Positions 22,794 to 30,668 of a stretch of 64,000 nucleotides of DNA are shown here, piece by piece. Made by a program: the position numbers and the translations under genes. This DNA is from Aeromicrobium marinum DSM 15272 (GTDB lineage: Bacteria; Actinomycetota; Actinomycetes; Propionibacteriales; Nocardioidaceae). Location: positions 62,001-126,000 of the forward strand of contig NZ_CM001024.1 in the NCBI RefSeq assembly GCF_000160775.2, written 5' to 3'. The notes under the pieces were generated by a model. That model made no database searches. It saw only the letters and a program-made list of their open reading frames with translations, and was not told where the DNA came from. The first letter of the stretch is position 1. Every line of letters begins with the position of its first letter.

Positions 22794-23810
22794 TCACTCG
22801 GCCAGCAGGTCGTGCACGGCGCGTTCGAGTGCGGGACGGGTGGCTGCGCCGGCCCGGGGCGGCCAGCGGGCCGCGAGCTCGCGGCCGACCGTGGTGCCCT
22901 CCTCGAACAGGTCGACGAGGCGGGGGTCCACGTAGCCCGAGCGCGCGACGGCCGGGGTGTTGCCCAGCCCGTCGGCCACCTGCCGCATGACGCCGGCGAC
23001 CGCCCGGCGGCGGGCGGCCGGGGTCGTCGCGTCGGTCACCGCGAAGGCGGCCGCGGCGAACACGTTGGCGCGCCACGTGCGGAAGTCCTTCGCCGTGGCG
23101 TCGTCGGCGACGACGTCCTTCAGGTACGCGGAGAACTGCTCGGTGGTGAGGTCGCACCACCGGCCGCCGGTCTTGTGGGCCAGCAGCTTGGCGTCGGGCG
23201 CGGCCCGGCGCGCCCGCAGTCGGGTGATGCCGTAGAGCACACCCGGGTCGACGATCACGACGGACTGTTCCTGGCCCGATTTGCCCACGTAGGACACGTG
23301 CAGGTCGCCGTCGCGGAGCCGGACGTGTCGGCGCTCGAGGGTGAGCAGCCCGTGGCTGCCGTTCTCCTCGGTGTACCGGTCCGAGCCGATCCGGAACGCG
23401 CCCACGTCGAGCATCGAGAACGCCAGGGCGCACGCCTGCTGCAGCCCGTCGCCCTCCCGCGCGTCCTTGCGCACCCGGGCCCGCGCCCGGGGCAGACGCT
23501 CGGCGAACTCCAGCATGTGGAGGTACTTCTCCCGGTCGCGTCGCTCGCGCCAGGACGGGTGGTACAGGTACTGGCGTCGTCCGGCCGCGTCGGTGCCCAC
23601 GGCCTGCAGGTGGCCGTTGTCGTGCGGACAGATCCACACGTCGGTCCATGCGGGTGGGATGACCAGCTGTACGCACCGGTCGCGGTCCGGGCCGTCGAGC
23701 AGGCGGTCGCCGTCGAGGTAGGAGAAGCCGCGACCGCGGGCGACCCGCCGCCACCCCCGGTCGGCGGGGGAGACCCGGCGCAGGCGCGTCACCGGGCGAG
23801 CCGCTGCCAC
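22794..23810 (-). CDS. DNA topoisomerase IB
   Basis: The 338-residue enzyme is of the poxvirus/bacterial TopIB type: N-terminal domain with IPPAWTDVWICPHDNGHLQA, the catalytic domain with Arg in GAFRIGSDRYTEENGSHGL, Lys in YVGKSGQEQ, HKTGGRWCDLTTEQ, and the nucleophilic Tyr in TPAVARSGYVDPRLV. It relaxes supercoils through a 3'-phosphotyrosyl link. It is the last gene of an operon with the PUA-like and flavodoxin-fold genes, overlapping the former by 22 bp, downstream of a SigF-type promoter. Confidence 0.93.
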   Translation of the reverse strand: MAAARPVTRLRRVSPADRGWRRVARGRGFSYLDGDRLLDGPDRDRCVQLVIPPAWTDVWICPHDNGHLQAVGTDAAGRRQYLYHPSWRERRDREKYLHMLEFAERLPRARARVRKDAREGDGLQQACALAFSMLDVGAFRIGSDRYTEENGSHGLLTLERRHVRLRDGDLHVSYVGKSGQEQSVVIVDPGVLYGITRLRARRAAPDAKLLAHKTGGRWCDLTTEQFSAYLKDVVADDATAKDFRTWRANVFAAAAFAVTDATTPAARRRAVAGVMRQVADGLGNTPAVARSGYVDPRLVDLFEEGTTVGRELAARWPPRAGAATRPALERAVHDLLAE

Positions 23811-24208
23811 AGGTCGGCGGTCAGCCGCTCGACGTCACCGGGATGGATCTGTTGCAGGTTGCGGCCTCCGCGGGCGAAGGTCTGCCGGACCGCGGCGGGC
23901 ACGTCGGGATCCGGAACGGGCTGGGGGAGCCAGTCGCAGTCACGCACGTGGTCGAGCATGACCTCGGACCCTGCCGGGTCGTCGCGCAGGTCACCGGTGA
24001 CGCGGCCCAGGTACAGGGCGCCCTCGACGTCCCGGGTCCACACGAACGTGCCGACCGGGTGACCGGCGAACCGCTCGACCCGGCGCGTGGTCGCCTCGTC
24101 GGGACCGCCGGCCAGACCGACGACCCCGTGCTGCAGGGCACGCTCGACCGCCGCCCCCGGCTCGGGCGACGGCATGGGTGCGCGCAGGACGGGGTCGACG
24201 GTGTCCAC
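23789..24208 (-). CDS. hypothetical protein, possibly PUA-like
   Basis: The 139-residue product has the beta-rich motif VGTFVWTRDVEGALYLGRVT followed by HVRDCDWLPQPVPDPDVP and a helical end (VRQTFARGGRNLQQIHPG). The arrangement recalls EVE/PUA-like modified-base or RNA-binding folds, but this is a weak likeness. It is co-transcribed with topoisomerase IB, which it overlaps, and sits 3 bp from the stop of the upstream gene. Confidence 0.75.
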   Translation of the reverse strand: MDTVDPVLRAPMPSPEPGAAVERALQHGVVGLAGGPDEATTRRVERFAGHPVGTFVWTRDVEGALYLGRVTGDLRDDPAGSEVMLDHVRDCDWLPQPVPDPDVPAAVRQTFARGGRNLQQIHPGDVERLTADLWQRLAR

Positions 24209-24211
24209 GGG

Positions 24212-24823
24212 TCAGGACGCCGGGTAGGGCTGCTCACGCAGGAGCCCGGACAGGTGCACCGCGTTCGCCACGGCGGTCCGCAGGGCGGTCGCGGTGGGGT
24301 CCGGCGTCTCGTCCAGGTCGCGGTAGTCGGTGCCCTGCATCGCCTCCCCGACCCAGTAGGTGCCGCCCTGGGCGGCGATCGTGAAGCCGATGTCGTTGAG
24401 CCCCTGGTAGAGGTCGGACGTCACCTTGTGCGCGCCGTCCTCGTTGCCGACGACCCCCACCAGCGCCACGCGGCCGAAGGCCACCGGGTTCCCGTCGTCG
24501 CGCTCCTCGGAGATCATCGCGTCCAGGCGCTCCAGCACCCGCTGGGCGACGCTCGACGGGTGGCCCAGCCAGATCGGGGTCGTCACGACCAGGATGTCGG
24601 CGGCCAGCACCTGGTCGTGCAGGGCCGGCCAGTCGTCGCCGTCGCCCATGTCGGTCTCGACACCCGGCGCGACGGAGTGGTCGACGACCCGGACCGCTTC
24701 GCCGGACACGCCGTGGTCGGACAGGGCGTCCAGGAACTGCTGGGCCAGCAGGTCGGTGCTCGAGGGCTCGGGCGACGGCTTCAGGGTGCAGTTGAGCACG
24801 AGGGCGGTGGGGGAGGGAGCCAT
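24212..24823 (-). CDS. flavodoxin-fold NAD(P)H-dependent oxidoreductase
   Basis: The 203-residue protein has the flavodoxin fold: strand 1 and FMN phosphate loop (ALVLNCTLKPSPEPSST), then ADILVVTTPIWLGHPSSVAQ (FMN-binding loop), VALVGVVGNEDGAH and TYWVGEAM. It is the WrbA/NADPH-dependent FMN-reductase type, likely a quinone or azo reductase. ATG 24823 was chosen as the residue starting the conserved strand. A perfect GTTT-N15-GGGTAC promoter lies 42 bp upstream. Confidence 0.88.
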   Translation of the reverse strand: MAPSPTALVLNCTLKPSPEPSSTDLLAQQFLDALSDHGVSGEAVRVVDHSVAPGVETDMGDGDDWPALHDQVLAADILVVTTPIWLGHPSSVAQRVLERLDAMISEERDDGNPVAFGRVALVGVVGNEDGAHKVTSDLYQGLNDIGFTIAAQGGTYWVGEAMQGTDYRDLDETPDPTATALRTAVANAVHLSGLLREQPYPAS

Positions 24824-24864
24824 GATGACGTCCTTTCGTCGGGTGTCAGGTCCAGGTCGGCCCG

Positions 24865-24889
24865 GTACCCGGGGCACCGCCGGCGAAAC
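24865..24889 (-). promoter_or_regulatory. SigF-type promoter of the flavodoxin/TopIB operon
   Basis: On the minus strand GTTT (24889-24886), 15 bases, GGGTAC (24870-24865): exact consensus. A weaker divergent site (GCAT-N15-GGGTAC ending at 24916) faces the small gene at 24953. Confidence 0.75.
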
Positions 24890-24952
24890 CCGCATGGCCG
24901 CGCCCCGGGCGGGTACCGGGCGGGTGATCCGACCCCACCCCGAGGAGCTGAG

Positions 24953-25087
24953 ATGGACTCGCACCCGCACCCCGACGCGCCCGCCGACCCGGACACCGAG
25001 GCCAATCCGGTCACCCCGCCCAACCCTGCGGAGGACCCGCGGACCGTGCCGGAGCAGCCGGCACCGTCGCCACGCCCGGACCGCTAG
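24953..25087 (+). CDS. 44-residue Pro/Asp/Glu-rich protein
   Basis: ATG 24953 follows CGAGGAGCTGAG, a strong ribosome binding site. The product is rich in Pro, Asp and Glu (PHPDAPADPDTEANPVTPPN ... PEQPAPSPRPDR) with no hydrophobic residues to form a core. It matches the products at 14107 and 14947 in size and composition and again follows a GGGTAC site. Function is unknown. Confidence 0.6.
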   Translation: MDSHPHPDAPADPDTEANPVTPPNPAEDPRTVPEQPAPSPRPDR

Positions 25088-25182
25088 AGGCGCAGGCAAC
25101 CTGACGCCCGACCACTCGCTGTGGCATGACCGGTTCCGGACTACAATCCGTCGACAGGACTGAGCGACGAAGGAACGAACGC

Positions 25183-25917
25183 ATGCCCGATGACGTGCAG
25201 CAGTGGGTGGCCGATCTCGCCAGGGACCTGGCCAACGCCCGCCGCATCGACGACGCCGCCGAGATCGTCGTGGCGGTGGCGTCCGACCTGGTCGGGACCG
25301 ACCACGCCGGACTCACGCTGATCAATCCCGGCCGGCGGTTCGAGACCTTCGCGGCGACCCGTCGCAGCGTGGTGGAGGCGGACCACCTGCAGTACTCGCT
25401 GAAGGAGGGACCGTGTGTCGACGCGGCCACCGAGGCGAGGTCGTTCATCTCCCCTGACCTGGCGAACGACGAGCGATGGCCCACGTGGGGGCCGGCTGCG
25501 GTCGAGCTGGGCTTCCGCTCGATGCTCGCCGTCGACCTGTTCGCCCGCGAGCAGCGGATCGGCGCCATCAACCTCTACGGCGACGGTTCGCGTGACTTCG
25601 ACGAAGCCGACCTGCGGGTTCTGCAGTCCGTCGCCCCGCACGCTGCCGCCGCGATCTCGTCGCTGCGCACCGAGGAGGGACTGATCGCCGCGCTCGACTC
25701 GCGCGTCATCATCGGGCAGGCGCAGGGCGTGCTCATGGAGCGCTACTCCGTCGACGCCGACCGGGCGTTCCAGATCCTGCGGCGGTTCTCGCAGTCGCTG
25801 AACGTCAAGCTGCGGGACGTGGCCGCTCGCATCGTCGACGGCACCCCGCTCGACGAGATGGACGTGCCGGAGATCCTCGGGTCCGGTGAGGACACGTCGG
25901 TGCCCTCCGGCAGCTGA
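25183..25917 (+). CDS. GAF and ANTAR domain protein, second copy
   Basis: The 244-residue protein has the same layout as the product at 22092: GAF (about 15-165; VGTDHAGLTLINPGRRFETF, YSLKEGPCVDAATEARSFIS) and ANTAR (about 175-225; DSRVIIGQAQGVLMERYSVD ... LRRFSQSLNVKL), plus a 15-residue acidic tail. It is expected to act as an RNA-binding antiterminator responding to a small ligand. Preceded by GAAGGAACG. Its promoter is not of the GGGTA type, so the two copies are probably controlled differently. Confidence 0.92.
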   Translation: MPDDVQQWVADLARDLANARRIDDAAEIVVAVASDLVGTDHAGLTLINPGRRFETFAATRRSVVEADHLQYSLKEGPCVDAATEARSFISPDLANDERWPTWGPAAVELGFRSMLAVDLFAREQRIGAINLYGDGSRDFDEADLRVLQSVAPHAAAAISSLRTEEGLIAALDSRVIIGQAQGVLMERYSVDADRAFQILRRFSQSLNVKLRDVAARIVDGTPLDEMDVPEILGSGEDTSVPSGS

Positions 25918-25945
25918 GCCTCGGCCTGCCGGTAGACGGGCCGTG

Positions 25946-26043
25946 ATCGCAAGGGAGCGCAGCGACCGTGAGGGCGAAGCCCGAGGCGACTCTCGCGTGA
26001 GGTTCGCCTCGCTTCGCTCACGCCCTCGTTCCTCGGGCTGGCG
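25946..26043 (-). repeat. intergenic repeat, reverse copy
   Basis: The segment is the reverse complement of the repeat present three times at 27.6-28.0 kb: GCCCGAGGAACGAGGGCGTG at one end, CGCCTCGGGCTTCGCCCTCA in the middle and GGTCGCTGCGCTCCC at the other. It follows the second GAF-ANTAR gene. Together with the downstream copies it brackets the two genes between 26.4 and 27.6 kb in inverted orientation. Confidence 0.75.
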
Positions 26044-26365
26044 ACCGCTGGGGCGTGGTCGCCAGGCCCGCATCCGTCATCAACTGCACCCGCATCCTCT
26101 GAGATGACCGGCGCCGCCGTTCGCCGTCCTGTCGGACGACCGTTGATGTCCCGTGGTGGGAGCGTCTGACGCTGCTCGTGGAGCAGGTGACCCAGCTGGT
26201 GGTCGACGGGGCCCGGGCATGACGACGGCCCGACGACGGTCGACCCTCGCAGACATCCGTGATACACCTTGGAACAGGAAGCGGTTGAGCAGCAGCCGTG
26301 GACACACCTCGCAGGAACAGGTGGACCATGAGCTGCTCCCACGTCCTGAACCCCTCGGTCACCGG
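26044..26365. other. intergenic region with possible gene remnant
   Basis: About 320 bp without a supported gene. A short plus-strand open stretch before 26223 reads VDVPWWERLTLLVEQVTQLV followed by a stop; its composition is protein-like but it has no start or family, so it may be a decayed gene. The remainder contains the probable promoter of the next gene. Confidence 0.35.
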
Positions 26366-26716
26366 ATGACCGCGCTGTCGTACGACAGCATCACCGTGCC
26401 GACCGACGACGACGCCGTCGACGTCCCGACCTGGCGCGCCTACGCGCACGGTCTGGCGATGGCGACCCGGCTGGTCGGTATCGACACCGAGACCCGCGCC
26501 CAGGTCGTCTCCGACCTGGGGTCGCTGGTCCGCGAGATCGGTGCGCGCCGCCCCCGGCTCCGGATCGTCTCGGCGTACCTCGACGAGATCACCGCGGCGT
26601 TGCTCGCGGCTCCGTCGCCGCCGGACTCCGTGCTGGACCTGCTCGCCTCCAGGCCCACGACCGATCCGGACGGACCGCGTCGATTCCCCGACTCCCGCTT
26701 CTCCGGAGGTACGTGA
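26366..26716 (+). CDS. hypothetical protein
   Basis: The 116-residue helical protein, from ATG 26366, has a central region (WRAYAHGLAMATRLVGIDTE ... VVSDLGSLVREIGARRPRL) and a disordered C-terminus. No family is recognised. It is joined to the next gene by a TGATG overlap, with GGAGG placed 6-7 nt before that ATG inside its 3' end. An in-frame ATG at 26219 would extend it by 49 residues of poorer composition. Confidence 0.65.
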   Translation: MTALSYDSITVPTDDDAVDVPTWRAYAHGLAMATRLVGIDTETRAQVVSDLGSLVREIGARRPRLRIVSAYLDEITAALLAAPSPPDSVLDLLASRPTTDPDGPRRFPDSRFSGGT

Positions 26717-27576
26717 TGACCATCGAGCTGCCCGATCTCGTCGAGGTCGAGTACTACGCCGAGTCCCTGTTGGAGATCTCGTCCGACCTGTTGCGTCCCG
26801 CGGTGCGGATGACGCACTCCGTCCCGGACGCCGAGGAGGCGGTACGGAGCGCGTTCCGCACCGCCATCAAGCTGTTCGCGGCGGGGTTGCTGGACCGGGT
26901 CGACGACCCGCTGGCCTTCGCCGTCACCCTGGTGCGGCGCGAGACGATGGACGTGGTGGTCTCCAAGCCGGCCTGGGGTGAGCACCTGGTGGCGGCGGTC
27001 GGCGCCGCGACCGCGCAGGGGGTGTTGCCCCTCGAGCTGCGCGACCCGGCCCTGGCCACCTGGCGGGCGCTCGGCGAGCTGTCGCCGCGTCACGCCGCGG
27101 CCGTGACGCTGACGCGCGTCTACGGGTACTCCACCGAGCTGGCCGGCGAGGCGCTGGAGTGCTCGGCCGACGAGCTGTCCGCGTGGTACACCGCCGGGAT
27201 GGACGGCCTCCGGACCGCCACCGCCGTGACCGACTCGGGGGCGGTCGCGGCGGTGGACTCCCTCGACGACCTGCGGATGGCGCTGCGCCACCACCAGTCG
27301 GTCGGCACGCTTTCCCAGCGCATCGAGGACGCCGTCGCCGACCAGGTCAAGCTGGTCCGCGAACGCCCGGAGGAGTCGTTGAGGCTGGCGACCGAGATCG
27401 GTGCGGACGCGGCTGCGGTGGCGTACTACGCGATGTCGATGCGGCGGCCGGCGTCGGCGATCGCGACCACGACGGGGAGCGACATCGTCGAGATCGCCCA
27501 GGCGATCACGGTGTGCGCGGCCGCCCTGCGGCGCACCGGCCGCGCCGTCGGCCCCCCGCTCGCCGACCGCGACTGA
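26716..27576 (+). CDS. hypothetical protein with sigma-region-4-like segment
   Basis: The 286-residue product has an N-terminal helical part (YYAESLLEISSDLLRPAVRM ... DAEEAVRSAFRTAIKLFAAG) that recalls ECF sigma region 2, and a segment LSPRHAAAVTLTRVYGYSTE ... ADELSAWYTAGMDGLR that recalls region 4, but key DNA-contact residues are not convincing. Treat as a sigma-like or unrelated helical protein. ATG 26716 is favoured over GTG 26713 by ribosome-binding-site spacing. Co-transcribed with the gene before it. Confidence 0.7.
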   Translation: MTIELPDLVEVEYYAESLLEISSDLLRPAVRMTHSVPDAEEAVRSAFRTAIKLFAAGLLDRVDDPLAFAVTLVRRETMDVVVSKPAWGEHLVAAVGAATAQGVLPLELRDPALATWRALGELSPRHAAAVTLTRVYGYSTELAGEALECSADELSAWYTAGMDGLRTATAVTDSGAVAAVDSLDDLRMALRHHQSVGTLSQRIEDAVADQVKLVRERPEESLRLATEIGADAAAVAYYAMSMRRPASAIATTTGSDIVEIAQAITVCAAALRRTGRAVGPPLADRD

Positions 27577-27614
27577 CCAAGCCCACCGAGCCGCCCACCG
27601 AGAGCGCGACCTGT

Positions 27615-28038
27615 GTTCGCCAGCCCGAGGAACGAGGGCGTGAGCGGAGCGAGGCGAACTCACTCGAGTGTCGCCTCGGGCTTCGCCCTCACGGTCGCTG
27701 CGCTCCCTGGCGACCAGAGTGGTGGTTTCGAGGCTGCTCGTTCCTCGCAGCTCCTCAACCACCAAGAATGCGCGAGCACGTGTTCGCCAGTCCGAGCTTG
27801 CGAGGGCGTGAGCGCAGCGAGGCGAACCTTGCGCGAGTGTCGCCTCGGGCTCCGCCCTCACGGTCGCTCCGCTCCCTGGCGACCAGAGTGGTGGTTTCGA
27901 GGCTGCTCGTTCCTCGCAGCTCCTCAACCACCGAGAATGCGCGAGCAGGTGTTCGCCAGCCCGAGCTTGCGAGGGCGTGAGCGGAGCGACGCGAACTCAC
28001 TCGAGTGTCGCCTCGGGCTTCGCCCTCGCGGGGTCGCG
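27615..28038 (+). repeat. array of three intergenic repeats with spacers
   Basis: Three copies of a roughly 100-bp unit (27615-27715, 27782-27884, 27951-28038) are separated by two nearly identical 66-bp spacers. The unit runs GTTCGCCAGYCCGAG, GAGGGCGTGAGCG, TCGCCTCGGGCT, CGCTCCCTGGCGACC. The spacers begin GTGGTTTCGAGG and contain CCTCAACCACC, an imperfect inverted pair. The array fills the gap between the convergent genes ending at 27576 and 28048. Open frames through it are artefacts of its composition. Confidence 0.85.
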
Positions 28039-28047
28039 CAACCAAGC

Positions 28048-28908
28048 TCAGGCGTTGGGGCGGACCAGGGCCTCCTGAGCGACCATGCCGACCGCGGTGC
28101 CGCCGGTGTCGAACACCGTGGCGTTGATCAGCGCCCTCGCGCCGTACGCCATCGGTGTCGTGTGCTCGTAGAGCAGCCACTCGTCGGCCCGAGCCGGCCC
28201 GGCGAACCACAGCGTGTGGTCGAGCGACACCGCGTTCCAGAGGCGACCGAGCGTGTTCTCCTGCCCGACGCGGTGGCCGTGCGGCTCCACGGCGCTCGAC
28301 ATCAGCATCAGGTCGCTGGCGTAGGCGATGGCGGCCCGGTGGATGATCGGGTCGTCCGGGAGGGTCTCGACGGCGCGCATCCAGATGTTGCGGGCGGGCG
28401 ACGCGGAGTGCGGTGACTGCGGGTCGTCGTCGGGTGCCACCCGGATCTCGATGGCCGAGAAGTTCTCCCAGAACTCGCCGAGCCCGCCGTCGGCCTCGGC
28501 CAGCACCTGCAGGTCGACGCTGTCCTCCGGCGGCAGCGCCCCCGGGTGCGGGCGGCTGTGGGCGATGCCGTCGATGTCCTGCGCCGACGAGATCGTCGAG
28601 CGGCACACCAGCCGGTCGCCCTGCCACGCGCTGACCTCGCGGATGGTGAACAGCCGGCCGTCGCGCAGCCGGTCGACCCGCAGCTCGACCGGCTCACCGG
28701 AGCGGCCCCCGCGCAGGAAGGTCGTGTGCACCGAGTGCACGAGCGACCCGGGCGGGTTGCTGAGCCCGGCCGCCATGACCGACTGCCCGACCAGCTGGCC
28801 GCCGAACAGCTGCGGCAGGGGCACGCCGTCGCTGTGCCCGAGCCACACGTCGTCGCCGTGCTCCTCCAGCTCGAACAGGTCGGTCAGGCCGACCGTCGCC
28901 TGGGTCAC
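28048..28908 (-). CDS. tesB: acyl-CoA thioesterase II
   Basis: The 286-residue TesB-type thioesterase has two hot-dog domains: N-terminal part with PLPQLFGGQLVGQSVMAAGL and VHSVHTTFLRGGRSGEPVEL, C-terminal part with AYASDLMLMSSAVEPHGH and SLDHTLWFAGPARADEWLLY. Asp, Thr/Ser and Gln of the family active site are in place (Asp in YASDLML). It releases free acids from acyl-CoAs. The start overlaps the DUF1295 stop by four bases; it ends a minus-strand lipid operon. Confidence 0.92.
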   Translation of the reverse strand: MTQATVGLTDLFELEEHGDDVWLGHSDGVPLPQLFGGQLVGQSVMAAGLSNPPGSLVHSVHTTFLRGGRSGEPVELRVDRLRDGRLFTIREVSAWQGDRLVCRSTISSAQDIDGIAHSRPHPGALPPEDSVDLQVLAEADGGLGEFWENFSAIEIRVAPDDDPQSPHSASPARNIWMRAVETLPDDPIIHRAAIAYASDLMLMSSAVEPHGHRVGQENTLGRLWNAVSLDHTLWFAGPARADEWLLYEHTTPMAYGARALINATVFDTGGTAVGMVAQEALVRPNA

Positions 28909-29735
28909 GACTCCGTGCTCGTCGCGGGCAGGCGACGAGGGGGTCGGGGGAAGAACCCGCTGGTGCGGGCGATGTAGTCCTCATAGGCCTGGCCGCGGCG
29001 ACGCTTCATGCCGCGCTCCAGCACGGCCGCGCCGCTGTAGCTGACGAGCAGCTTGGTCATGACGATCGGCGAGACGATCGTGATCAGGCCGACCGGGCTG
29101 CCGAGCGCCAGCAGGAACAGTCCGACCCACACGCAGGCGTCGCCGAAGTAGTTGGGGTGGCGGGTGTACTTCCACAGGCCGCCGTCCATGACCTTGCCCT
29201 CGTTGGCGGGGTCGGCCTTGAACCGCTTGAGCTGCGCGTCGCCGACCGCCTCGAAGGTGAACCCGACCAGCCAGATGGCGATGCCGATGGAGCCGACGAC
29301 GCCGATGGCCTGCGACTGGTACATGGCGAACTGCACGGGCACCGAGACCAGCAGGATCAGGAAGCCCTGTAGCCCGTAGATGCGGCGGATCAGGAACGGG
29401 ATGAGCGCGCCCTTGCGCTGGCGCATCATCGACGTGTAGCGGCGGTCCTCGCCGTGGCCGCGGTTGCGGTTGCCGATGTAGAGGCCGAGTCGCAGACCCC
29501 ACACCGAGGTGAGCGCCAGCACCACCAGGCGCCGGGCGTCGTCACCCTCGGACCCCATCGACATGAGGTACGAGACGACGGCGACCACGACGAAGCCGGG
29601 GCCCCAGAAGATGTCGATGATCGACTGGTTCTTGAGGCGGATGGCGGCGGCCATGATGACGCCGATGAACACCACCACGGCGGCCGCCGAGACGGCGAGG
29701 TTGAGGGCGAGGTCGCCCCAGGGGAAGTCGGACAT
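28905..29735 (-). CDS. DUF1295 (steroid-reductase-like) membrane protein
   Basis: The 276-residue integral membrane protein has six or seven spans and the C-terminal signature GGLWKYTRHPNYFGDACVWV, shared with steroid 5-alpha-reductase and ICMT-type enzymes. It probably reduces a lipid C=C bond using NADPH; the substrate is unknown. Co-transcription with thioesterase, SDR and thiolase genes suggests a role in sterol or branched-chain lipid metabolism (inference). Confidence 0.88.
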   Translation of the reverse strand: MSDFPWGDLALNLAVSAAAVVVFIGVIMAAAIRLKNQSIIDIFWGPGFVVVAVVSYLMSMGSEGDDARRLVVLALTSVWGLRLGLYIGNRNRGHGEDRRYTSMMRQRKGALIPFLIRRIYGLQGFLILLVSVPVQFAMYQSQAIGVVGSIGIAIWLVGFTFEAVGDAQLKRFKADPANEGKVMDGGLWKYTRHPNYFGDACVWVGLFLLALGSPVGLITIVSPIVMTKLLVSYSGAAVLERGMKRRRGQAYEDYIARTSGFFPRPPRRLPATSTES

Positions 29736-29774
29736 GTGATTCCTGTTCGTCGGTGCCAGGTCAGGCGGGAGGGG

Positions 29775-30668
29775 TCAGGCGAGGTCGGCGGCCAGGTCCA
29801 GGAACGCGTCCTGGGCGTGGCCGTACCGGTGGTCGGGTCCGGAGCGGCTCGTGGCGAGCAGCTCGGCGAGGTCAGCGGGGGCGAGGGGGCCGTCGGGCAG
29901 GCGGACGGTGCCGTGCTCGACCGCGTCGGCCGAGCGGAGCCCGGTGCCGCCGGCCACGATCACCTCACCGTTGAGCGTGCAGGCGGGGTCGACCAGCGCG
30001 CCGACGACGGGCGCGACCAGCTCCGAGCGCATCGCGTCGGTGTGGGCCGGGTCCATGCCCTCCTGGGTCATCTGGGTGTGGGCGTAGGGCAGCAGCACGT
30101 TGGTGAGCACGCCGCGGCGCTCGCCCTCGGCGGCGACGGTGCGGGCCAGCGCGATCACGGCGCCCTTGCTGGCGGCGTAGGCCGAGACGGTGGGTTCGCC
30201 GTGCAGGCCGGCCGCCGACGCGATCATGACGATGCGACCGAACCCGGCCTCGCGCATGTGCGCCGACGCGGCGGCGGCCACCAGCGCGGTGCCGGTGACG
30301 TTGACGGCCATGACGTGCTCGAAGTTCTCGGCGGTGGTGCGGTGGAACATCTGCGGCGAGCTGATGCCGGCGCTGGTCACGCAGATGTCGAGCCGGCCGA
30401 AGGCGTCCAGGGCCGTGGCCACGAGGGCCGGCCCGGTGCCGTGGTCGGCGACGTCGCCGTGGTCGGCCACGGCGCGGCCCCCGGCGTCGGTGATCTCGCG
30501 GGCCACGTGGTCGGCGGCACTGAGCCCGTCGGCGTCGACGACGCGGTGGCGGTTGTTCACCACCACCGCGGCGCCGAGCTCGGCCAGGTGCAGGGCGAAC
30601 GCGCGCCCGAGCCCCTTGCCGCCCCCGGTCACGACCGCGACCCGCCCGTCGAGGGCGAGAGCGGTCAT
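29775..30668 (-). CDS. SDR, hydroxyacyl-CoA/17-beta-HSD4-like
   Basis: The 297-residue short-chain dehydrogenase has the Rossmann motif GGGKGLGRAFALHLAELGAA, a VVVNNRHR turn and active-site Tyr-x-x-x-Lys (YAASKGA), with a C-terminal extension of about 50 residues. The N-terminal pattern is like the dehydrogenase domain of peroxisomal multifunctional enzyme type 2, so it may act on hydroxyacyl-CoA. The ATGA overlap with the thiolase gene supports a shared beta-oxidation pathway. Confidence 0.88.
   Translation of the reverse strand: MTALALDGRVAVVTGGGKGLGRAFALHLAELGAAVVVNNRHRVVDADGLSAADHVAREITDAGGRAVADHGDVADHGTGPALVATALDAFGRLDICVTSAGISSPQMFHRTTAENFEHVMAVNVTGTALVAAAASAHMREAGFGRIVMIASAAGLHGEPTVSAYAASKGAVIALARTVAAEGERRGVLTNVLLPYAHTQMTQEGMDPAHTDAMRSELVAPVVGALVDPACTLNGEVIVAGGTGLRSADAVEHGTVRLPDGPLAPADLAELLATSRSGPDHRYGHAQDAFLDLAADLA

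Noticed and set aside
26018..26449. Minus-strand frame of 143 codons upstream of the gene at 26366
   Set aside because: Arg/Ser/Thr-rich translation typical of an antisense frame, and it overlaps the repeat copy and the start of a better-supported gene.
27577..28038. CRISPR array
   Set aside because: The repeated unit is about 100 bp with identical 66-bp spacers; CRISPR repeats are 23-48 bp with unique spacers, and no cas gene is present.
25946..28427. Open frames running through the repeat array
   Set aside because: The repeat unit is open in several frames because of its GC content; the translations simply repeat and have no start signals.
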